Shown: positions 54,144-63,551 of the stretch, in pieces | Layout: every line of letters begins with the position of its first letter | Numbering within the stretch: the stretch's first letter is position 1 | Assembly: GCF_963676275.1 (NCBI RefSeq) | Contig: NZ_OY781091.1 | Span: 784,775 to 848,774, forward strand | DNA: 64,000 bases | Reading direction: 5' to 3' | DNA from: an uncultured Cohaesibacter sp. | GTDB lineage: Bacteria; Pseudomonadota; Alphaproteobacteria; Rhizobiales; Cohaesibacteraceae | Position numbers and translations under genes: made by a program | The notes under the pieces: model-generated | The model's database searches: none | Told to the model about the DNA's origin: nothing | What the model saw: the letters and a program-made list of their open reading frames with translations, nothing else

Positions 54144-54842
54144 CTATTCGACCGAGAACTGATCGTCAAAGCTGTAGCCCGAGCCGCGCACGGTCCGGAT
54201 CGGATCCTTTGCCCTGCCGCGATTGATCGTCTTGCGCAGGCGACCGACATGCACATCCACCGTGCGCTCGTCGACATAGACATCATGGCCCCAGACACCG
54301 TCCAGCAACTGCTCGCGTGAATAGACCCGGCCCGGATTCTGCATCAGGAATTCCAGCAGCCGATATTCGGTCGGTCCCAGATTGACCTCACGATTGGCAC
54401 GTTTGACGCGATGTGTTTCCCTGTTCAGCTCCAGATCGCCCGCCTTGAGGATGGTGGCGACCAGATCCGGGCTCGCCCGGCGCAGAATCGCGCGCACACG
54501 CGCCATCAATTCGGGAACGGAGAATGGCTTGACCACATAATCGTCAGCCCCGGTGGACAGGCCGCGAATGCGCTCGGATTCCTCACCGCGTGCCGTCAGC
54601 ATGATAATCGGCATCTTCACCGTTTTCGGCTTGGCGCGCAGGCGTCTGCAAAGTTCGATGCCGGACAGGCCCGGCAGCATCCAGTCCAGCAGCAGCAGAT
54701 CGGGCAGGGTTTCCTGAAGCCGGTTTTCCGCTTCATCACCACGTGCGATCACTTCCACCTGATAGCCTTCCGCTTCCAGATTGTAACGAAGAAGAAGACT
54801 GAGGGCTTCTTCATCTTCAACGATCATGACTTTGGGGCTCAT
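54144..54842 (-). CDS. phoB: Phosphate regulon response regulator PhoB
   Basis: A 232-residue OmpR/PhoB-type regulator. The receiver domain has the acidic pair VEDEEA and the phosphorylated Asp in LLLLDWMLPG (about residue 53); Lys is in YVVKPFS. The C-terminal winged helix shows LGPTEYRLLEFLMQNPGRVYSREQ in two parts and DERTVDVHVGRLRKTI. ATG 54842 is chosen because GGAAAAG sits at proper spacing; GTG 54848 is in frame. It is the last gene of the phoR-pst-phoU-phoB run and would bind the Pho boxes at 60992-61031. Confidence 0.95.
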   Translation of the reverse strand: MSPKVMIVEDEEALSLLLRYNLEAEGYQVEVIARGDEAENRLQETLPDLLLLDWMLPGLSGIELCRRLRAKPKTVKMPIIMLTARGEESERIRGLSTGADDYVVKPFSVPELMARVRAILRRASPDLVATILKAGDLELNRETHRVKRANREVNLGPTEYRLLEFLMQNPGRVYSREQLLDGVWGHDVYVDERTVDVHVGRLRKTINRGRAKDPIRTVRGSGYSFDDQFSVE

Positions 54843-55004
54843 AGCCACTTTTCCGCATTCTGCGATCCGGACGGCGGACAGGTTGCAATGTCGCTCGGAT
54901 CTGACCTTCGATGAGAGCAGGCAGGGATACTGACCCCTCTACTCTGTGTTTTTGCCCTTCGGGCAGGAGAAGGGAGCGCACTTGATAGCCGCTCCCCACA
55001 ATCA

Positions 55005-55676
55005 TTAAATGGTCCGGTCTTCCATCACCTTGCCGGTCTCGACATAATAGACGGACTCGGCAATGTTGGTTGCATGGTCGCCGACACGTTCCAGATGCTT
55101 GGCAGCAAACAGAAGATTGGCGCAGAAGGTGATGTTGCGCGGATCTTCCATCATGTAGGTGAGAAATTCACGGAACAGGGAGCGATAGATAGCATCCACT
55201 TCGTCATCCCGCTTCACAACGGCAATAGCCGCGCTGGAATTGGCCGTGGTATAGGCATCCAGCACCGTGCGCAGCTGATCAAGCACGATTTCGGCCATAT
55301 GCTCGATGCCGTGCAGCAACTGCTTGGGAGGGCTCTTGCCTTCCATGGCGCTGATGGAACGGGCGATATTCTTGCCCAGATCGGCAACGCGCTCCAGATC
55401 GGTTGCGATGCGCAAGGCGGCGATGATCGCACGCAGATCCTGCGCCATCGGCTGGCGACGGGCGATGATCAGCACTGCCTTTTCCTCGATTTCCTGATCC
55501 ATCTTGTTGATGGCGCTGTCTTTGGCGGCGGTTGCCTGCGCTGCCTTGACATCCTGACGGACGAGGGCATTGACGGATTCCTCGACCATATTCTCTGCCT
55601 GACCACCCATCTCGGCGATACGGGCAGTCAAGCTGCGCAGGTCATCGTCATAAGAGCTGACTGTATGTTCGGTCAT
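55005..55676 (-). CDS. phoU: Phosphate signalling protein PhoU
   Basis: A 223-residue helical protein with two PhoU repeats. Metal-binding type motifs are seen: ATDLERVADLGKNIARS in the first repeat and AKHLERVGDHATNIAESVYY in the second (E/DxxRxxD). It links the Pst transporter to PhoR and keeps the regulon off when phosphate is high. GAGGAG lies upstream of the ATG. It is encoded between pstB and phoB, all leftward. Confidence 0.95.
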   Translation of the reverse strand: MTEHTVSSYDDDLRSLTARIAEMGGQAENMVEESVNALVRQDVKAAQATAAKDSAINKMDQEIEEKAVLIIARRQPMAQDLRAIIAALRIATDLERVADLGKNIARSISAMEGKSPPKQLLHGIEHMAEIVLDQLRTVLDAYTTANSSAAIAVVKRDDEVDAIYRSLFREFLTYMMEDPRNITFCANLLFAAKHLERVGDHATNIAESVYYVETGKVMEDRTI

Positions 55677-55752
55677 CTCGAAATTCTCCTCAGATTCGCT
55701 TATCTCTCACAGGGATAATGCCTGATCTCCATAAGAGAGGCGAACAAATTGC

Positions 55753-56556
55753 TTAGCCGAAGCGGCCGGTGATATAATCCTGTGTACGCTGATCTTGTGG
55801 CGTGGTGAAGATCCGGTCTGTCGGACCTTCCTCAACCAGATTGCCCATATGGAAGAAGGCGGTGCGTTGGGAAACGCGGGCTGCCTGCTGCATCGAGTGG
55901 GTCACGATCACGATGGTGTAATTCTCGCGCAGCTCGTCGATCAACTCTTCCACCTTCGCGGTGGCAATCGGGTCCAGCGCCGAACAGGGCTCGTCCATCA
56001 GGATCACTTCAGGGCTGACGGCAATGGCGCGAGCAATGCAAAGGCGCTGCTGCTGACCGCCGGAAAGGCCCGTGCCCGGTTCGTCAAGGCGATCCTTGAT
56101 TTCTTCGAAAAGACCGGCCTTTTGCAGCGAAGTGACGACAATCTCGTCCATTTCTGACTTGGTGCGGCAAAGACCATGGATGCGCGGACCATAGGCGACA
56201 TTCTCGAAAATGCTTTTCGGGAAGGGGTTTGGCTTCTGAAACACCATGCCGACGCGGGCGCGCAGTTCAACCACGTCAACGCTTGGGTCATAAATGTCCC
56301 GCTCACCCAGCTTGATCATGCCGCCCACGCGGCAAATGTCGATCGTGTCATTCATGCGGTTAAGGCAGCGAAGAAAAGTGGATTTGCCGCAACCGGATGG
56401 CCCGATCAGGGATGTCACCTGATTTTCCTCGATCTTGAGATCGACATCGAACAGTGCCTGCTTGGGACCATAATGAACGGTCACCTTTTCGCCCGACATC
56501 TTGATCGGATTGGTGCGGATATCGCTATCCTTGGATTTTGGGTTGGTATCCTGCAT
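55753..56556 (-). CDS. pstB: Phosphate ABC transporter ATPase PstB
   Basis: A 267-residue ABC ATPase. Walker A is GPSGCGKST (about residues 51-59), the signature is [14 protein letters not shown], Walker B is [12 protein letters not shown], and the switch His is in [11 protein letters not shown]. The sequence [14 protein letters not shown] near the start is typical of PstB. An open extension to 56778 overlaps pstA and is not credible; ATG 56556 ([10 protein letters not shown]) is used. It powers phosphate import through PstCA. Confidence 0.96.
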   Translation of the reverse strand: MQDTNPKSKDSDIRTNPIKMSGEKVTVHYGPKQALFDVDLKIEENQVTSLIGPSGCGKSTFLRCLNRMNDTIDICRVGGMIKLGERDIYDPSVDVVELRARVGMVFQKPNPFPKSIFENVAYGPRIHGLCRTKSEMDEIVVTSLQKAGLFEEIKDRLDEPGTGLSGGQQQRLCIARAIAVSPEVILMDEPCSALDPIATAKVEELIDELRENYTIVIVTHSMQQAARVSQRTAFFHMGNLVEEGPTDRIFTTPQDQRTQDYITGRFG

Positions 56557-56648
56557 GATCAATGCTTTCTTTGTCCTGTGCGTGCCAGGCGCCATCGCTT
56601 TTGTGGCTGCCCGGCCATTCAAACCAAAAATTTCATCTATCCGCTGGC

Positions 56649-57971
56649 TTACCAGCGGCGCTCGAAGCGGCGGCGCAGAAGCACCGCACTGATATTCATC
56701 AGCGCAAGGAATGCCAGCAGGATCAGGATCGCGGCTGAGGTGCGCTCGGTAAAGGCGCGCTGGGCCTCGCCAGACCACATATAGATCTGCACGGGCAGCG
56801 CCGTTGCCGGATCAAACGGGGTCGTCGGGAAATCCTTGACGAAGGCCACCATGCCGATCATCAGCAATGGCGCCGTTTCACCAAGGGCCTGAGCAAGACC
56901 GATGATCGTGCCTGTCAGGATACCCGGCGTTGCCAGCGGCAGCACATGGTGGAAAATGGCCTGTGTCTTGGAGGCCCCAACTCCCAATGCCGCTTCCCGA
57001 ATGGAGGGAGGGACGGCCTTGAGTGCCGAACGGGTGGCGATGATGATCGTTGGCAGGGTCATCAATGTGAGCACCAGCCCGCCGACAATGGACGCCGAAC
57101 GCGGCAGACCGGCAAAGTTGATGAACACGGCCAGACCCAGCAGGCCGAACACGATGGATGGGACCGCCGCGAGATTGTTGATATTGACCTCGATCAGATC
57201 CGTCCAGCGGTTCTTCGGTGCGAATTCCTCCAGATAAATGGAAGCGGCAACGCCGATTGGCAGAGCGAGCACCAAAACGATCAGCATCATGAAGACCGAC
57301 CCCATGACCGCCACGGCAATGCCTGCCGATTCCGGTCTGGAAGACGGGCCGTTGAAGAACAGATTGCTGTTGAATTTCTTCACCAGATCACCATCGGCGA
57401 CCAGCTTGTCGATCATTGCGATCTGGGCATCATCCACCTTGCGCATATTCTCGGGAATATCGCGCGGAATCTGGCCCTTGACGAAGCTGTCGATATCACC
57501 ATCGGCCAGAGCCCAATAATCGATCCGAGTGCCGATCAGGTCCGGATTTTCAACGACGATATCGCGCAGATCCACCGAGGCACCCTTTGACAAAAGGCTC
57601 TTGGCCACGCGCATCTCATTGCGCTTTGTCTTGTCCTTGGGATCGATGCCGAGGGCCTTGTAGATGGCCGATTCCAACACCTTGTTATAGCGGATCGGCA
57701 TCTGGATGACACTGATGTCCCGGTTGCCGGAGGGATCAATCACTTCGCCACTGAGATAGAGATCGAGATGAATCTTGCTCTGCTGGAATGCCGTATAGCC
57801 TTTGGTGACAATGGACAGGAAAAGCAGCAGCAGGAACAGAACACCCAGTATGATGGCCGTGATGCCCATCACCTGAAAGCGGCGCTCTCTGCTGTAGCGT
57901 TTCTTGAGGCCCAACTCGCGATGTTCATTCTTGGCGATCACTTCGCCTTGTGTGTTGCTTGCATCAGTCAT
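56649..57971 (-). CDS. pstA: Phosphate ABC transporter permease PstA
   Basis: A 440-residue permease, longer than the E. coli protein (296) because of an N-terminal extension of about 190 residues containing one helix (about 33-55) and a periplasmic segment; this matches the DUF3333-type extension of alphaproteobacterial PstA. The transport core (about 215-440) has six helices and the coupling loop [20 protein letters not shown]. Its ATG overlaps the pstC stop by one base (TGATG), showing tight coupling. Confidence 0.94.
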   Translation of the reverse strand: MTDASNTQGEVIAKNEHRELGLKKRYSRERRFQVMGITAIILGVLFLLLLFLSIVTKGYTAFQQSKIHLDLYLSGEVIDPSGNRDISVIQMPIRYNKVLESAIYKALGIDPKDKTKRNEMRVAKSLLSKGASVDLRDIVVENPDLIGTRIDYWALADGDIDSFVKGQIPRDIPENMRKVDDAQIAMIDKLVADGDLVKKFNSNLFFNGPSSRPESAGIAVAVMGSVFMMLIVLVLALPIGVAASIYLEEFAPKNRWTDLIEVNINNLAAVPSIVFGLLGLAVFINFAGLPRSASIVGGLVLTLMTLPTIIIATRSALKAVPPSIREAALGVGASKTQAIFHHVLPLATPGILTGTIIGLAQALGETAPLLMIGMVAFVKDFPTTPFDPATALPVQIYMWSGEAQRAFTERTSAAILILLAFLALMNISAVLLRRRFERRW

Positions 57972-59518
57972 CAGTCATACTGCTCCCGATATTTCCGCAC
58001 GATATGCAGGGCAAAGATATTCAGCCCAAGCGTGATCACGAACAGGGTGATGCCGAGCGCGAAGGCCACAAGGGTTTGTGGCGAGTTGAATTCGAGGTCA
58101 CCGGTTAGCTGGCTGACAATCTTGACGGTAACGGTTGTCACCGCTTCAAACGGATTGAGCGTCAGATTGGCAGCGATCCCGGCTGCCATGACCACGATCA
58201 TGGTTTCGCCAATGGCGCGCGAGGCAGCCAGCAGGATGGAGCCGACAATCCCCGGAAGGGCCGCTGGCAGAATGACCTTCTTGATGGTCTCCGACTTGGT
58301 GGCCCCAAGGCCCAGCGAGCCATCGCGCAAGGATTGGGGAACCGCGGTGATAATGTCATCGGACAGCGAGGAGATGAACGGGATCAGCATGATCCCCATC
58401 ACGCAGCCTGCCGTCAGCACCGAGTTTGCCGAAATATCAAGGCCGATCAATGCGCCCGTATCCCTCAGGAACGGGCCGACGGTGACCAGCGCGAAGAAGC
58501 CGTAAACGATGGTCGGGATGCCTGCGAGAATTTCAAGCAGTGGCTTGGCGATCGCGCGCACGGTATTGCTCGCATATTCTGCCATATAGATGGCAGCGAA
58601 CATGCCGATCGGAACCGCAACCAGCAACGCAACAAGCGAAATATAGAGCGTGCCCCAGATCAGCGGCAGCAGGCCAAAGGAGCCTTCGCCCCCGCCGGCA
58701 CGACCCGCCGACGTGAAGCGGGGATCCCATTGGGTGCCAAAGAAGAAATTGGCTGGCGACACCTTGTTGAAGAAATGGATCGCTTCAAACAGCATCGACA
58801 GAACGATGCCGATGGTGGTCAGGATGGCGATGGAAGACGCCAGAATGAGGGCAACCTTGATATTGGCTTCAACCAGATTTCTGGCGCGAAGCTTTGGCTT
58901 GACGCGCAGATAGGAAAGAATGAAACCGACAAACAGCAGAAGCGCCACACCAGCAAGCAGAATGCTGTTGCCTGTCAGCTTTGCTTCGTTAAGGCGGCTC
59001 GCGGCGTCAACGACGGTCCCCGGCACATCCTCGGCAAGCGCCACACCAACCTCTTTCAGGGTCGGGCGAACGGCAACCAGTCCGTTATGCAGCTTGTCTG
59101 ATGTTTCCTTGTCGAGCAGATTTAAGCCAATGGCGACGCTTTCGACGACGCTTTTCATCAGCGCGCGACGGGTGTCGATCGTTTCATACTGCTCTTTATG
59201 CGCGCAAATCTTTGGCGTTTCGGCATCTTCCTCGCCCGCGATGCGTGCCATGGCGCGATCACAGGACTGACTGTAACCGCTGCGCAATTCCGAATCGATA
59301 ATAGAGCTGTTGAAGAATGGCTGCGTAATCATCACGGCAACCATGAAGAAGATCGCCGGAAGCGCAGTCCAGATCAGAACATAGGACCCGTAATATCCGG
59401 GACGGGAATGAAGTGCAGCTATGTTTCCGTTGACGCTGGAGATGGCGCGATTGCGCCCCAGAACTGCGCCGATCAGTGCGAAAACGGCAATAGCTACCAA
59501 AAGCCATAACGGGCTCAT
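57971..59518 (-). CDS. pstC: Phosphate ABC transporter permease PstC
   Basis: A 515-residue permease, larger than E. coli PstC (319). The N-terminal part has helices at about residues 2-18, 48-68 and 180-200, with a periplasmic insert between the last two that holds two Cys. The transport core (about 285-510) has six helices and the coupling loop AVPQSLRDGSLGLGATKSE. The long form is usual for alphaproteobacteria. GAGG precedes the ATG. It follows pstS after a terminator hairpin, so PstS can be made in excess over the permease. Confidence 0.94.
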   Translation of the reverse strand: MSPLWLLVAIAVFALIGAVLGRNRAISSVNGNIAALHSRPGYYGSYVLIWTALPAIFFMVAVMITQPFFNSSIIDSELRSGYSQSCDRAMARIAGEEDAETPKICAHKEQYETIDTRRALMKSVVESVAIGLNLLDKETSDKLHNGLVAVRPTLKEVGVALAEDVPGTVVDAASRLNEAKLTGNSILLAGVALLLFVGFILSYLRVKPKLRARNLVEANIKVALILASSIAILTTIGIVLSMLFEAIHFFNKVSPANFFFGTQWDPRFTSAGRAGGGEGSFGLLPLIWGTLYISLVALLVAVPIGMFAAIYMAEYASNTVRAIAKPLLEILAGIPTIVYGFFALVTVGPFLRDTGALIGLDISANSVLTAGCVMGIMLIPFISSLSDDIITAVPQSLRDGSLGLGATKSETIKKVILPAALPGIVGSILLAASRAIGETMIVVMAAGIAANLTLNPFEAVTTVTVKIVSQLTGDLEFNSPQTLVAFALGITLFVITLGLNIFALHIVRKYREQYD

Positions 59519-59740
59519 TGCTGTCTGCCTCGTGAGCGATATCGATTATCGCTTTCCAGAATTTGTTGTCATTCTCGGACTGCCTGTTTCCGCTTTCTTT
59601 TCTCTTGGAGAAAGTCGGGGATCGAGAATTCGGTTACCAGTTACTTCCTGTTCGCCAAAGCCATTCCGCAGGCAGGTGACGCACAGGATTTTGCATTCCG
59701 TTGCAGGTCTGCGCCGCAAAGCTGCCGACCTGAGAGAGGT

Positions 59741-59778
59741 AAAAAAAGGCCATGCGCAAAGACACCCCGCGCATGGCC
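59741..59778 (-). terminator. Terminator/attenuator between pstS and pstC
   Basis: Read leftward, GGCCATGCGC and GCGCATGGCC form a perfect 10-bp stem with an 11-nt loop, followed by seven T. It lies 15 bp after the pstS stop. Partial read-through would explain high PstS relative to the downstream permease genes. Confidence 0.9.
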
Positions 59779-59792
59779 CTGATCAGGAAAGG

Positions 59793-60833
59793 TTAAAGGG
59801 TTTTGCCTTCAGCAATCGCAGCCTTGATGGCTTCGCGTTCTGCTTCCGGAGCAGGAACCAGACCATATTCAGAGGTCGGAGAGCCTTCGCCGGTCATGTC
59901 GTCGGACATGAAGAAGTCAACATATTCCTTCAGGCCCGGAATAACGCCCAGGTGAGATTTCTTGACATAGAAATACAGCGGACGGGAAACCGGGTAGGTG
60001 CCATCAGCGATAACAGCAGCGTTCGGAGAGATGCCGGACATGGTGGCAACTTTCAGCTTGTCCATGTTGTTTTCATAGAAAGCAAGACCGAAAACGCCGA
60101 AGCCGGTTTTGTTGCTGTCGATGCGGGCGAGGGTTTCGGTGTAATCGCCATCGATGTCGATTGCCTTGCCGTCTTTACGAACCTTGAAGCATTCCTTCTC
60201 GGCAGCTTTCTTGTCGAGGCCGGAAGCGATGTAGAGGTCGTAAGCGCCAGAAGCTTTACAGCCGGCTTCCAGAACCTTGGTTTCGAAAACTTCACGGGTG
60301 CCGTGTTTTTCACCCGGAATGTAAGCGGCGATTTCCCAATCGGCGAAGCTGGCGTCAACGTCAGACCATTTGGTGTTGGAATTGTCTACCAGTTTGCCGT
60401 CTTTGACGATCTTCGGAGCCAGAGCGTTGAACCAGTTGATCGGTTCGAAAGCGAAGTCCGGGCCGTTGACGTCGGAAGCGAATACGATGCCGTCATAGCC
60501 GATCTTGACTTCGATGATTTCCTTGACGCCATTTTCAGCGCAGGTTGCGATTTCGGCGTCTTTGATCTTGCGCGATGCGTTGGCAACGTCGATGGTGTCT
60601 TCACCAGCGCCTTCGCAGAACTGTTTCAGACCAGCAGAAGAACCGCCGGATTCAACAACCGGGGTTTTGAAGTCAGGATAGTTTTCACCAAAAGCTTCAG
60701 CAACGATGGTTGCATAAGGAAGAACGGTGGAAGAACCTGCGACCTGAACCTGATCACGAGCCTGAGCAGCGGTACCAGCAAGAACAGCGGTGGCAGCAAT
60801 AGCAGCTGCGCTAGCATAAGAAGCGAATTTCAC
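59793..60833 (-). CDS. pstS: Phosphate-binding protein PstS
   Basis: A 346-residue periplasmic binding protein. The signal (FASYASAAAIAATAVLAG, cleaved near TAAQA-RDQ) precedes the phosphate-site segments VAGSSTVLPY, SGGSSAGLKQFCEG and DVANASRKIK. The start is GTG 60833: GGAGAGG lies 5 nt upstream, while the longer frame to 60875 has no ribosome site and would bury the signal peptide. Codon use is biased towards GAA, AAA, GTT and GCT, as expected for a very abundant protein. It is controlled by the Pho boxes at 60992-61031. Confidence 0.95.
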   Translation of the reverse strand: MKFASYASAAAIAATAVLAGTAAQARDQVQVAGSSTVLPYATIVAEAFGENYPDFKTPVVESGGSSAGLKQFCEGAGEDTIDVANASRKIKDAEIATCAENGVKEIIEVKIGYDGIVFASDVNGPDFAFEPINWFNALAPKIVKDGKLVDNSNTKWSDVDASFADWEIAAYIPGEKHGTREVFETKVLEAGCKASGAYDLYIASGLDKKAAEKECFKVRKDGKAIDIDGDYTETLARIDSNKTGFGVFGLAFYENNMDKLKVATMSGISPNAAVIADGTYPVSRPLYFYVKKSHLGVIPGLKEYVDFFMSDDMTGEGSPTSEYGLVPAPEAEREAIKAAIAEGKTL

Positions 60834-60991
60834 TTGACCTCTCCATAAGTCAGTTTTTTGAGCGACGAGCCACACAATTGGCTTTCAAAGTGCGCTCATG
60901 ATTAGGCCGACCTTCCCGAAATTCACTTGCATCCTATCGAGCAAGCCCTGTGTCCGGGTGGCCGGGACAAGCGCGAACCTATCGCCCCGAT

Positions 60992-61031
60992 GTGATGGGT
61001 ATATGACATCTGTGTTTCAGTTTTGTGACGC
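60992..61031 (-). promoter_or_regulatory. Double Pho box upstream of pstS
   Basis: Read leftward, four 7-mers occur with exact 11-bp period: GCGTCAC, CTGAAAC, ATGTCAT and CCATCAC, separated by AT-rich 4-bp spacers. The PhoB half-site consensus is CTGTCAT with 11-bp period, so this is two tandem Pho boxes. A possible -10 element (GATAGG) lies about 10 bp downstream. PhoB activation of pstS is inferred from this. Confidence 0.75.
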
Positions 61032-61080
61032 TTTAAGCGACTGAACTATATGGAGAAATTTTTGGACAATCATATAAGTG

Positions 61081-62421
61081 TCACAAATCGGAAGAAATAC
61101 TGACAGGGAGTCGGACCTGGAAGGTCGCACCTTCCCCGGGTTTGCTCTCCACCAGAAGCTTGCCGCGATGGCGCGTAAGGATATGTTTTACAATGGCCAA
61201 TCCCAGCCCGGTGCCCTTCTGTTCTCTCGATGAGGCGACATCCACGCGATAGAAACGCTCGGTCAGGCGCGGCAGATGCTCCTGAGAGATGCCCGGCCCG
61301 TAATCCTTCACATTGAAGGCATAATAGGGCTTGCTGTCGGTCGGATCGACAATTTGGCTGTAGCTGATGGCGACCTTATCTCCGTCCTTGCCATATTTGA
61401 GGGCATTCTCGACCAGATTCTCGAAAACCTGCACCAGTTCGTCCCGGTCACCCGCCACCCAGAGTTCCTCATGGAGGTCTTCCGCTTCGATTGCCACCTC
61501 CAGATCGGAGGCAAGCGGGCTGAGACTGTCAATCACATGGCGCAGGATCTTGGAAACATCAACCCGCGTATCGGGCAACACATGGGCGCGCATTTCGATT
61601 CGCGAAAGAGACAGAAGGTCGGATACCAGTCGCGACATGCGCTCGGCCTGATAGAGCATGATGCCAAGAAAACGCTCTCGCGCCGTGTCATCATCCTTGG
61701 CCGGACCTTGCAGCGTTTCGATAAAGCCGATGACCGAGGCCAGCGGCGTGCGCAATTCATGGCTGGCATTGGCCACGAAATCGGCCCGCATCCGCGCCAT
61801 ATTCTTCTGCTCGGTCTGATCGTGCAAAAGCAGCAGAATGAATTCCGGCCGCTCGCTTCCATCCGGCTCGGAATTGAGATGAATGGGGGTAACCCATGCC
61901 TCATAAAAGCGCTCGCTATGGCTCCTGAGAGTATATTCGACTTTCTCTATCGGTCCGCCATCCAACACATTGTCCAGTGCTGCCAGCATGTCCGGTTGCC
62001 TGATTCGGAAGGACAGGGGATCCCCTTCCTTGACATTGCCGAAAATGGAGGAGCCCGCCTTGTTGGCAAAGCGTACGATGCCGCGCCGGTCCAGAATGAA
62101 GCAGGGATCGGGCAATGCTGCGGCAAGCTTGCGCATGCTGACATCTGGCACGATGGCCCGGCGCCGGGCCTCCACCTTGGCTTTCAGGCGTGTGACCTTG
62201 CGTCTGCGCGGCAGAAACATCGTGGCCAGCAGCACGGCAACCAGAATGGCCCCTGCGCGCCAGATTTCACCGTCTCCCTGAATGGCAATCCAGAGAAGAC
62301 CAACGGACAGAACAAGCAAGGTCCAGCGGGCGCTATAGAGCCTGTTGAGAGGTCCGCCTCCCAAAATGCGGTCCAGATCTGCTGTTGTTCCCAGTCCGGG
62401 TTTGCGCTTGTCGAATGCCAT
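61081..62421 (-). CDS. phoR: Phosphate regulon sensor kinase PhoR
   Basis: A 446-residue membrane histidine kinase. Two close helices (about residues 29-70) anchor it, with almost no periplasmic part, as in PhoR. A PAS domain (about 95-200) is followed by the dimerisation domain with phosphorylated His in VANASHELRTPLASVIGF and the ATPase domain (N box ENLVENALKYG, G1 DYGPGI, G2 GTGLGLAIVKH). It senses phosphate through PstSCAB-PhoU and phosphorylates PhoB. It is the first gene of the leftward pho-pst run, 248 bp before pstS. Confidence 0.94.
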   Translation of the reverse strand: MAFDKRKPGLGTTADLDRILGGGPLNRLYSARWTLLVLSVGLLWIAIQGDGEIWRAGAILVAVLLATMFLPRRRKVTRLKAKVEARRRAIVPDVSMRKLAAALPDPCFILDRRGIVRFANKAGSSIFGNVKEGDPLSFRIRQPDMLAALDNVLDGGPIEKVEYTLRSHSERFYEAWVTPIHLNSEPDGSERPEFILLLLHDQTEQKNMARMRADFVANASHELRTPLASVIGFIETLQGPAKDDDTARERFLGIMLYQAERMSRLVSDLLSLSRIEMRAHVLPDTRVDVSKILRHVIDSLSPLASDLEVAIEAEDLHEELWVAGDRDELVQVFENLVENALKYGKDGDKVAISYSQIVDPTDSKPYYAFNVKDYGPGISQEHLPRLTERFYRVDVASSREQKGTGLGLAIVKHILTRHRGKLLVESKPGEGATFQVRLPVSISSDL

Positions 62422-62869
62422 TGTTCAAATCCAGTTAAATCTATTCAAGAGATGGGCGCGGTGGTCGTCAGTAGAATCAACAAGCACTCTGCCAAAAGAA
62501 AGCAACCATTTTGCTACAAACATCTACACAATGACCAATGATGTAAATTCGCATTAAAAATGGCCCAATAGGAGCGGGATTCAAGTTGTCGTGAAAAATG
62601 TTGCAGGTGCCAATGGGCAATAGGGTGCCATGCTGGCGGTCGCAGCGGAAATCTGCCCGGTCTGTAATTCTATATATCTGAGTTATTTGGGAAAAAGAGG
62701 GGTAACTTGAAAAACTGACATGCGGGCGAGGCCGCCAAGCTGCCGCCTATCGTGGAGGGTGACTTTGCTGTTGATATCTTGTCCGCCAGCAGGCGGCAGA
62801 AGGAAGCAGAATCACAAGCGGCCTGCCGGGGGGACGGCAGGCCGACTGAATTGATCACTATCCTGAAGC
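62422..62869. other. Intergenic region between apaG and phoR
   Basis: 448 bp without a credible gene. It contains the phoR promoter (not resolved) and, at 62819-62844, the hairpin CGGCCTGCC/GGCAGGCCG just after apaG, which may end that leftward transcript although it lacks a clear T run. No Pho box was recognised ahead of phoR. Confidence 0.5.
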
Positions 62870-63268
62870 TCAGTTCAGGATTTTTCCATTATCCGGGATA
62901 TCGAGTGAAAAGGTTGGAATGGTGACCTCAAAGATCGTGCCATCATCCAGTTCCATCTCATAATATCCAGACATGAACCCACTTTCACTATCCAATGGGC
63001 AACCTGATGTGTATTTGAAGCAATTACCAGCCCCGATCAGCGGGCGTTCTCCGACCACACCGTGGCCGTGTACTTCCTGAATGCGTCCTTGCGCGTCAAC
63101 TATCCGCCAAAAGCGAGCCTGAAGCTGAATATTGTCCGGACTGTCATTCTGGATTTCGACATGATAGGTCCAAACATGTTGTCCTCTGTCGGGGGTCGAT
63201 TGCTCCGGTCGGTATTCCGGTACAACCATTACTTGTATTGATCCGGTTGTTGCTGTGTATTTCTGCAC
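62870..63268 (-). CDS. apaG: ApaG protein
   Basis: A 132-residue ApaG family protein with a fibronectin type III-like beta fold. Typical segments are WTYHVEIQNDSPDNIQLQAR, WRIVDAQGRIQEVHGHGVVGE (two adjacent parts) and GFMSGYYEMELDDG. ApaG is linked to cobalt/magnesium resistance and diadenosine tetraphosphate levels in enterobacteria, but its biochemical role is unclear. The start is GTG with GAGGA 5 nt upstream. It appears monocistronic. Confidence 0.93.
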   Translation of the reverse strand: MQKYTATTGSIQVMVVPEYRPEQSTPDRGQHVWTYHVEIQNDSPDNIQLQARFWRIVDAQGRIQEVHGHGVVGERPLIGAGNCFKYTSGCPLDSESGFMSGYYEMELDDGTIFEVTIPTFSLDIPDNGKILN

Positions 63269-63551
63269 TTGGTCCTCATACTCCGGTGGAACGATGGTTC
63301 ATGCTATGCTTGGCCATCGGAATAGAATGAAGAAAACAGAGTTATGTTTCCGGTAGAGCTCGCGAAGAGTTCATATAAATTGTTTAGCAAAGATTTGGCT
63401 AAAACAATATAGATATTTTTACCGGACATAAGGTTGTGATGTCAGAATTAGTATTAGAATTAGTTGAATCCACAGAAGGTAACAACTTACCAATACTGAT
63501 TAGGTAAAAATATTATAAGTCTAAGCATAATCAAAAGGCGAGTTTGTCGAC
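63269..63551. other. AT-rich divergent intergenic region
   Basis: 283 bp between apaG and the phosphatidyltransferase gene, AT-rich from about 63330 to 63530. It should carry both promoters. No clear operator was seen. Confidence 0.45.

Noticed and set aside
59421-60848. Long plus-strand frame opposite pstS
   Set aside because: Shadow frame produced by the codon bias of pstS; no start context or motif.
62424-62440. TTCAAATCC word resembling a tRNA T-loop
   Set aside because: No acceptor, D or anticodon stems can be formed around it; no tRNA was found in the window.
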